From assembly GCA_903813345.2 (NCBI GenBank), contig CAIIXF020000001.1, positions 48,813,885 through 48,877,884 of the forward strand: a DNA stretch of 64,000 nt. The letters run 5' to 3'. Position numbers and translations under genes: made by a program. Under the pieces are notes generated by a model. It saw only the letters and a program-made list of their open reading frames with translations. It had not been told where the DNA came from and ran no database searches. The stretch's first letter is position 1, and the number at the start of each line of letters is the position of its first letter. Source of the stretch: Owenia fusiformis. Its lineage: Eukaryota > Annelida > Polychaeta > Sabellida > Oweniidae. This document shows, one piece after another, positions 60,001-64,000 of this stretch.

Positions 60001-61694
60001 CATACACCAAAGAAGAATTTACTTTGTTCAAAGTACCCCCCCCCCCAGCCCCCCTTCCTCAAATTCAAAATTCAATTCTCACCTATTATAGTTTTGGACA
60101 CTTGGATATATTTACTTTAACTATGATGTGTATAGTACTGAAGTGTATGATCAAGAGTCTGTTGAATGGTATGATTAACCATGAAACAGCAATTCTGTAT
60201 CATGCAGGGGAAGGACCTGGAACAAGGGGAGGGGGATATCTCTGTCCTTTGATACTCACTTTAAAATCACAAACAGAGATTCAATTAGCGACTGGCTTTA
60301 GGGATGGGACAGCAGACTGTAGCCAGTTTTTGCCAGGGGGGTCAGATTTTAAAAAATCACTCAAAATGGAGAAAACTGCATGATTTTAGGCCAGGGGGTG
60401 GTCTGGGGTGAATGTAACAATTTCAAAATATCTAATATTGATGCTTATTTTATATTTTTAAACAGAATCAGCAATCAGCATATTGATGATCTAATTTGGA
60501 GAAAGTACTAAAATGGATCTATCTTGCTTTATTCTGAAAGTTCTACTTTTGTTCCAATTTCTGATAAAAATACTTTTCTCAGTTGTTTTGAAACAAAATA
60601 GTCTGCTTATTTAGTTTCCTGTTTTTCATTTTGACTTTTGTCAGAAACTATAAGAAACTTTTTATAGAGATATGTCTCTCTAGTCCTGTCCTTCAAGACA
60701 GGAGATAGCCCCATCCCCCTACTCCAATTACGCCAGTCCCACCAGTGGTATGGATGTACAACTACAGGATATTAAAAATATAATTAAGGTTTTCTTGTTT
60801 AGCTTTCTTATACCTTAGGTAATTATACTCTTACAATTTACGAATTTCTACAGTCTAAAATATTATGGCAAAACATTCATAAAATTAATGTTGCAATATT
60901 ATTTATATTTTTCTAAAACGTAACAAAAATATATTAAAAATTCAATAACTGAGTATTATTCATTATATTCGTCTGATTTGTATATGTACATAAGCTGAAA
61001 ACTTATTTCTCTAAAGAGAGAAAAACAAAATTGATATGGCCTAAGGCTGGACAATCATTGAGTATCTGTATAGTAACCATATTTTTGCCATATAAATACC
61101 AATAATGGTAATGCTATTGACTATTCGATCTCATCAGTTACGATTGTATTTTTGATTTGTTTGATCTCAATGATATATACCCCTCCCCCATCTGAACATG
61201 AAAGTTCAGAATACTTACCCAGGTGCTTCAGCCAACAGCATCTTGACACATTCAATATTGCCATTTGCTGCGGCAAAATGTATCGGGAGCGCTCCCGTAA
61301 GTGCTTTTTCCAATACTGAACATTTTGTGTTCTCTAACAGCCACCTCAAGACTCGTACTTGGCCGAATCTAGCTGCTAAATGAACTATTGTCGAACCTGT
61401 AGAGTCTTTATCATCTATATTACAACTTCCGTGAGAGAGAAGCCAAACGAGAGATTCCAGGTGACCACTAGCTGTGGCATCATGTGCAGGAGTTGCGCCA
61501 ATGTCTGACTTTTTGTCTCCCTTGAGATGACATTTATTGATCAAGTAGTCTAAAACATCCAAATTGCCTGCCCTAGCTGCATAATGCACACAATTTGCCC
61601 CAAGTTCATCAATTTCTTCACCTGTTGGATTCAGTGACTCAAGTGCTATCAAATCTCCTTGTTTAGATGCCACTAATGTACTGTCAGTCACCAT
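27155..61694 (-). CDS. ESPN: espin, ankyrin-repeat actin-bundling protein, 11 exons
   Basis: Espins bundle actin in microvilli, stereocilia and similar parallel-actin protrusions. Exons in order: 61694-61219, 53966-53780, 53459-53277, 51528-51394, 50523-50421, 46208-46146, 33066-32523, 30744-30306, 30032-29847, 28557-28478, 27248-27155. The total is 2490 nt (829 aa; human espin is about 850), with continuous phases. Exons 1-4 encode the N-terminal ankyrin array; residues such as NGATPVYLASQEG and GGSPLHDAAENGQTE match vertebrate espin in order. Exon 7 is proline-rich, exon 8 holds the WH2 motif FDLIAELKASKG, and exons 9-11 hold the actin-bundling module with two xPAWKR motifs. The intron after exon 8 is GC-AG; all others are GT-AG. 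An in-frame TAG lies 15 nt upstream of the ATG, which fixes the start. The C-terminus lacks the APWQRQ segment of vertebrate espin and ends TALWEK. Confidence 0.93.
28857..29005. repeat. pogo/Tigger-like terminal-repeat fragment family
   Basis: Begins AGTAAAACCTTTCTAAGTGG and has further TGGAACACC/GGTGTTCC words, partly inverted. Related fragments lie at about 24031-24075, 48654-48735 (the clearest, CAGTAAAACCT...AGGTTTTATTG after TA), 55966-56000 and 58094-58280. Confidence 0.55.
30306..30744 (-). CDS. ESPN: espin exon 8: WH2 actin-monomer-binding region, GC donor
   Basis: Contains FDLIAELKASKGAGSLKRAQ, aligned with the WH2 segment of vertebrate espin (LLAEIKAGKSLK). The exon ends GATAAG followed by GCAAGTGG: a GC-AG intron with otherwise perfect donor consensus. 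Using a GT a few bases later would break the frame into exon 9. Confidence 0.88.
31286..31662. mobile_element. MITE family B, copy 1, with exact 10-bp target duplication
   Basis: Element TACCCTTTGC...GCAGGGT of 377 bp in espin intron 7. It is flanked on both sides by the identical 10 bases AAAAAACGTA (31276-31285 and 31663-31672). Internally it has CCAAT-type words and a TTACGTCA. No coding capacity. Confidence 0.85.
32275..32400. repeat. dispersed repeat family A (TGTCACCACCTGCCA), copy 1
   Basis: Shares the order TGTCACCACCTGCCA, GTTACAG, CCAACCACCGAA, CCACAAAAAAG, GAGACCATAACCATATG with copies at 43466-43585, 49700-49812, 52912-53055 and, inverted, 63380-63495. The middle is a variable number of ACCAACCACCGA-like 12-mers. 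Confidence 0.7.
32523..33066 (-). CDS. ESPN: espin exon 7: proline/serine-rich central region
   Basis: Starts AQSASPQCDILVRRG and runs through Ser/Pro-rich sequence to a proline cluster (APAPPPPPAPAPPGPPPG) like those that bind profilin or SH3 domains in vertebrate espin. The donor is CCAG|GTATGT, leaving phase 2. Confidence 0.88.
33575..33920. mobile_element. MITE family B, copy 2, with exact 10-bp target duplication
   Basis: Related to 31286-31662 along its length (shared blocks such as GCATTCGTT, ACTTCTTAAAAGAGAGCTTC and AAACTGTAATAT). It is flanked by ATGATATTTA at 33565-33574 and 33921-33930. Confidence 0.85.
34090..34360. repeat. degenerate ATACCAATGCC minisatellite
   Basis: Many imperfect repeats of AATGCCAATACC / AATACCAATACT. 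The minus-strand frame reads as long runs of IGIGIS, an artefact of the repeat and not a protein gene. Confidence 0.85.
36337..36796. repeat. nested palindromes and 55-bp tandem repeats
   Basis: TTATTCCATAATAC near 36340 pairs with GTATTATGGAATAA near 36590. Between them are about three tandem units containing AAAATCGTATTG and TGTCCCCGGGA. An adjoining palindrome (about 36604-36796) has arms ATAGGTTATTT...GGGATTGAATATGGG and their complement. Confidence 0.7.
39273..41242. mobile_element. long terminal-inverted-repeat element with 5-bp target duplication
   Basis: Arms of about 500 bp (39273-39772 and 40742-41242) are near-identical inverted copies beginning CACGCGGTAGTATCTCTTCG. The element is flanked by ATTTC at 39268-39272 and 41243-41247. 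The roughly 970-bp centre shows no transposase. Minus- and plus-strand open frames at 39459-39674 and 40689-41057 encode related peptides only because they lie in the two arms. Superfamily not assigned. Confidence 0.88.
43466..43585. repeat. dispersed repeat family A, copy 2
   Basis: CCTGCCATTTGTTACAGACA, CACCAACCGCC, GCCGAACACCATCCACAAAA and ACTATAACAATATGTCACC are in the family order, in espin intron 6. Confidence 0.7.
46146..50523 (-). CDS. ESPN: espin exons 5-6: linker
   Basis: Exon 5 (50523-50421) reads PFDIPPVPQVPRKDTPR and exon 6 (46208-46146) reads GLGTTDSDTVYHGHLDLDAV. Both are short and lack a domain, but have clean splice sites and matching phase. Such small linker exons may be alternatively spliced (inference). 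Further unseen small exons between 33066 and 46146 are possible. Confidence 0.7.
46964..47060. repeat. two tandem copies of a ~51-bp unit
   Basis: AAATTGGCAGATTAGGCAGA followed by AATT(A/G)AACCCTGC(G/A)TGG and AATTATGA occurs twice in tandem with few changes. Confidence 0.85.
47491..47560. mobile_element. MITE family B, internally deleted inverted copy
   Basis: In opposite orientation, TACCCTGCACACAGAGTCTAG at one end and AAGAAGTGAAGTCAAACAAG near the other are the two ends of family B with the middle missing. Confidence 0.65.
49121..49310. repeat. 87-bp palindrome plus three 31-bp tandem repeats
   Basis: ATAGTCCCGTATACAAGCCT at 49121 pairs with AGGCTTGTATGCGGGACTAT ending at 49209. It is directly followed by three copies of AAAGAGATTGGATC(C/T)(G/A)ATG. 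Confidence 0.75.
49700..49812. repeat. dispersed repeat family A, copy 3
   Basis: CACCTGCCATTTGTGACAGA, ACTAACCACCGAATGCCGAA, CACCATCCACAAAAAG and ATAATATGTCAC are in the family order, in espin intron 5. Confidence 0.7.
51394..53966 (-). CDS. ESPN: espin exons 2-4: remaining ankyrin repeats
   Basis: Exons 53966-53780, 53459-53277 and 51528-51394. They encode GATPVYLASQEGNLEVLHYL, GMSCVHAAAQSGQLDCVKYL, GVTPLHFAASRG...WLMKHG, GGSPLHDAAENGQTE and a last degenerate repeat, NGATALDLAHQSNNEQC. The exon 2 donor is placed after KYL (TTG|GTAGGT) because this keeps the 33-residue repeat spacing; a second possible donor lies 3' of it. Confidence 0.9.
51942..52319. mobile_element. hAT-type MITE with exact 8-bp target duplication
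   Basis: 378 bp with ends TAGTGTTGTCGCGAT...ATCGCGACAACACTA, flanked by GTCATTAC at 51934-51941 and 52320-52327. The TAGTG start and 8-bp duplication are standard hAT features. Subterminal ATCGAT/CATCGATG words are repeated. Non-coding. It lies in espin intron 3. Confidence 0.88.
52912..53055. repeat. dispersed repeat family A, copy 4
   Basis: Longest copy, with more 12-mer units (CAACAACCGAATGCTGAACA, CCAACCACTGAACACC). It ends AATATGTCTCCAGTGGTGAC, giving partly inverted ends (TGTCA...CACC / GGTGACA). It lies in espin intron 3. Confidence 0.7.
56470..58007. mobile_element. element with 8 tandem ~161-bp core units between TATCGTACCTAA ends
   Basis: Units start GGTTTGGCTGGAAACCTGTA at about 56584, 56748, 56905, 57066, 57221, 57382, 57545 and 57708, with a ninth partial at 57872; they are almost identical. 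The left end is TATCGTACCTAA at 56470. The right end carries its complement TTAGGTACGATA twice, ending at 57981 and 58007, preceded by a GC-only patch (CCGCCCGCCCG) near 57912. The layout resembles the tandem-core elements (pearl type, now often linked to Helentron-like elements) described from bivalves and echinoderms; that link is inference. Confidence 0.8.
58367..58928. mobile_element. TA-flanked inverted-repeat element (CAGGGTGTTTCAT ends)
   Basis: Ends CAGGGTGTTTCATAAAAAAA and TTTTTTTAAACACCCTG with TA on both sides. Inner GTGGGTT words are inverted. It is 562 bp, the same size class as 1137-1697, and non-coding. It lies in espin intron 1. Confidence 0.75.
61219..61694 (-). CDS. ESPN: espin exon 1: first four ankyrin repeats
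   Basis: Encodes residues 1-158. Repeats are visible as GANCVHYAARAGNLDVLDYL, GATPAHDATASGHLESLVWL, GSTIVHLAARFGQVRVLRWL and GALPIHFAAANGNIECVKML, all in the espin order. The donor is CCTGG|GTAAGT. A tiny uORF (ATG at 61705) overlaps the start codon. Confidence 0.93.
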
Positions 61695-62175
61695 TGTGAT
61701 TTCATTTACCTAAAATCTACCATCTATAACTCTTATTTTGATCTGAAATCACGTAAAATTTGACAGATCGAAAAAATATTGAATATGTCAATTTGCACTT
61801 TCCAATCATTCTCGCCTGCCACCTATCGGTCAGGTAAGTAACGATAGCCACGCCCTTCTCACATATCACGATGTAAGATACCTCACGGATAAATTAATGT
61901 ATCTTCCACTAAGAAATATTTTATAAGCACCTGTTCGGAATTTTGAAAGTGGACAAACCATTTTCTTCGATAAAACACCGTTTACAAACTTGCAAAATAT
62001 TTGGACTGTGTTCCATCTAATTAGGTCACTTCCGGTTTCAATTTTGAAAAATTATTTTTGCCGATCTTGCAGTTTATAATCAATTTAACTGATATGCCGG
62101 GAGACATAGTAAGATTAAACATCGTAAGATATATTCTTAATAATATACTTCAATTGTAACACAATTTGTGTCAAT
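61695..62175. promoter_or_regulatory. divergent promoter between espin (-) and ERCC8 (+)
   Basis: Only 481 bp separate the two start codons, which face away from each other. Visible motifs are CCACGCCC near 61847 (GC-box-like) and ACTTCCGG at 62028-62035 (ETS site, typical of housekeeping promoters). There is no TATA box at a convincing place. Shared regulation is inferred from spacing. Confidence 0.6.
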
Positions 62176-63788
62176 ATGCTGAACAATCTATCACGTATAC
62201 AGCTTGGAAACACAAAATCTTTGTGTTTTGAAAGGAAAGAAAAAGAAAGGAGAACAAGAAACATTGAGTTGAGCAAATATAGAGATTTACAGAAAATACA
62301 TGGACAAGGTGTCAATGTGTTGGATCTTGACCAGACTGAAAATAGATAGTAAGTTTGTGTTGTTTTTTACAAATGATCACCTGTCCTGTAATTTTGCATC
62401 AATCTGGTATCCATCTCAATCGAATGGTCTTACTTCATCCAATAAGTTTGGGTCGTAGCATATGATAACGGGACTACTTCGACCTTTGGGTCATTTGGAC
62501 CATGGGCGATAATGCACATTTATGGGGTTAGATATCTTGGATAAGATCTCACCATTGGAGGCTTAGGTTAGTGCCCCGTTAGTGTTGTCGTGATTAATCG
62601 ATACATCGTGATATTTATCGCCAAAAGTGATTCTGGCGATGCATCGATGTCTGAAACAAAACATTGATGTTTTTACAAAAAAATAAATCTGCTAAAATCA
62701 CCTTTTCCTATCTCGTTTTTATGCAAATGCCATACCTTTTTCATTCTTTAGTTCATCTTCCAATAATGTGCAAACCTTTAATGTATGATTTTTCTTTTTT
62801 AAGAAGTGCAGATCTTAACCGTTTTTCGAAGTTCCGTTTACTTTGTTCACAATTATATGATACTGACACACGTTTGTTATAAAAATGTCACGAGAATTCT
62901 GCCTACCCAAGGTTCCGACATTTTGTTACCGAAACGGTTTGTTTCAGTAACAGAAACCAGCGTAATCGAGTGGATCACCAGTGCAGATGCGATTCTCATG
63001 CCTCAACTGTATTCATTAAACCCATCCAAAATTATTTCAGTTTATTGAGTGGTGGAGCTGATGGAGTGTGTGCCATATATGACACCTACAATCTGTCTAA
63101 ATCCCTGTGCTACACAACCCCTACAGTATGTACAGTAGGACGGTCCAATCGCCATGTTCACAAGTTCAGTGTCTACACAGTACAGTGGTACACTTTCGAT
63201 ACAGGAATGTTCATTACGAGTGGAGCTGACAAATTGATGAAGATCTGGGACACAAATACACTAAAGGTAAAATGAGCATTTGACCTGCTTTTATATATGT
63301 TTCTTGTAAAGCAGTGGGAAATGGTGTTCATGCTTGAATTGGTTATTAGTGACTGATAGATTTCATCTATGTATTATTATGTCACCACCAGATGTGGTGA
63401 CATATTGTTATAGTCTCCAACTTTTTGTGGATGTTGTTGTGGTTGGTAGTGGTTGAGATGTTCAGTGTCTGTAACAAATGGCAGGTGGTGACATTTTGCT
63501 TGATTATGCCTTGTTACATGATATTTATAGTACTAGTGAGCTGATAAATACTTATATGACTGTATTCCAGCCTGCTGATGAGTTTGAGTTTAGTGACATA
63601 GTATACAGTCACCACATGTCCCCTATTGCAAACAGCCATGCCCTGATAGCTGTAGGGACCAACAGTACCAAGATAAAACTTGTGGACTTGAAGACTGGAT
63701 CAGCATCTCACATACTGAAAGGTCACAATGGACCAATCTATGCAGTAAAGTGGTCTCCCAGGGAAGAGTATGTTTTAGCTTCTGGAAG
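62176..63788 (+). CDS. ERCC8: ERCC8 / CSA, WD40 subunit of the transcription-coupled repair ubiquitin ligase (5' part)
   Basis: CSA is the substrate-recognition WD40 protein of the DDB1-CUL4 ligase that acts on RNA polymerase II stalled at DNA damage. Three exons are present: 62176-62348, 63041-63266 and 63571-63788; the gene continues past the window. Exon 1 begins MLNNLSRIQLGNTKS with KIHGQGVNVLDLD, matching human IHGGGINTLDIE. Exon 2 has LLSGGADGVCAIYD and TVQWYTFDTGMFITSGADK...KIWDTNTLK. Exon 3 has YSHHMSPIANSHALIAVGTN, DLKTGSASHILKGH and AVKWSPREEYVLASG. All introns are GT-AG and phases match (2, 0, then open 2). About the first half of the WD40 propeller is covered. Confidence 0.95.
62349..63040 (+). 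other. ERCC8 intron 1
   Basis: Holds the truncated hAT-type MITE at 62580-62768. The open frame at 62806-63048 only reads into exon 2 from the intron and is not coding. Confidence 0.6.
62580..62768. mobile_element. truncated copy of the hAT-type MITE
   Basis: TAGTGTTGTCGTGATTAATC and the following 180 bp match the left half of 51942-52319 (shared ATTCTGGCGATGCATCGATG). The right terminal repeat is missing. Confidence 0.8.
63380..63495. repeat. dispersed repeat family A, copy 5 (inverted), in ERCC8 intron 2
   Basis: Reverse orientation: GTGGTGACATATTGTTATAG, TCTCCAACTTTTTGTGGATG, GTTCAGTGTCTGTAACAAAT and GGCAGGTGGTGACA. The ends are inverted (TGTCACCACC / GGTGGTGACA). Confidence 0.75.
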
Positions 63789-64000
63789 GTATGATACATC
63801 TTGGATTTTTATCACACTTTGAAAGAGTGCTATTAAAGAGAGAATCAGATCTAGCGAGCAGCCTAGTCATTCCTTTTCATGTCTATTTTCTAAAAATCCC
63901 AAAAGTGTACACTTTATTTTAGGAAAACTAAAGATTTTACAATAATGTATTATTTTTCTATAAGAATGGTTACCATTCTTATTATTTGGGAGACTTTAAA
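63789..64000 (+). other. start of ERCC8 intron 3, window end
   Basis: Begins with the donor GTATGA after exon 3. Nothing else recognised. Confidence 0.6.

Larger units (their letters stand above)
53967..61218 (-). other. espin intron 1 (7.2 kb)
   Basis: Holds the 161-bp tandem-core element (56470-58007), a TA-flanked element (58367-58928), pogo-like fragments, an unpaired CAGGGTGACCC end near 55698 and a C11 run at 60036-60046. No further exon seen. Confidence 0.6.

Noticed and set aside
62806-63048. Open frame upstream of ERCC8 exon 2
   Set aside because: Intronic and overlaps the acceptor at 63041 in another frame; exon 2 alignment starts exactly at the acceptor.

Overview
The window is nuclear DNA of an animal, most likely a marine invertebrate bilaterian. 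The evidence is AT-rich sequence, long introns with GT-AG borders, orthologues of animal genes (espin, ERCC8/CSA, SLC6, Frizzled CRD, CABIT/GAREM, rhodopsin-like GPCR) and a dense load of small DNA transposons. I cannot name the phylum; the 161-bp tandem core at 56.6-57.9 kb recalls elements described in bivalves and echinoderms, which is only a hint. All exon models were built by eye from splice sites, reading phase and family alignment, without transcripts.

Layout. 1-3142: intergenic, with two TA-flanked inverted-repeat elements. 3143-10805 (-): a 17-exon SLC6 transporter with an altered TM1 motif and a very long C-terminal tail; its introns carry apparent relics of the TM1 exon. 12652-13782 (+): an intronless peptide-type GPCR. 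14604-15155 (+): an isolated, imperfect Frizzled cysteine-rich domain. 16296-17664: a foldback element. 18296-18662: a second copy of the GPCR 3' UTR. 20595-22055 (+): an intronless CABIT-domain (GAREM-like) protein. 22056-27154: intergenic. 27155-61694 (-): espin, 11 exons, about 829 aa, with one GC-AG intron; its introns hold most of the mobile elements. 61695-62175: divergent promoter. 62176 to beyond the window (+): 5' exons of ERCC8 (CSA).

How the genes relate. Apart from the head-to-head espin/ERCC8 pair, which probably shares a promoter, the genes are functionally unrelated neighbours: a membrane transporter, a receptor, a Grb2-type adaptor, an actin bundler and a transcription-coupled repair factor. 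In both multi-exon models that lie wholly in the window (SLC6, 2940 nt; espin, 2490 nt) the summed exon length is divisible by three with matching phase at every junction, a strong internal check.

The observations most worth a second look are the TM1-exon relics in the SLC6 introns, the duplicated GPCR 3' UTR that begins at the stop codon, the orphan Frizzled CRD followed by a furin-like site, and several inverted-repeat element families with exact 5-, 8- and 10-bp target-site duplications.
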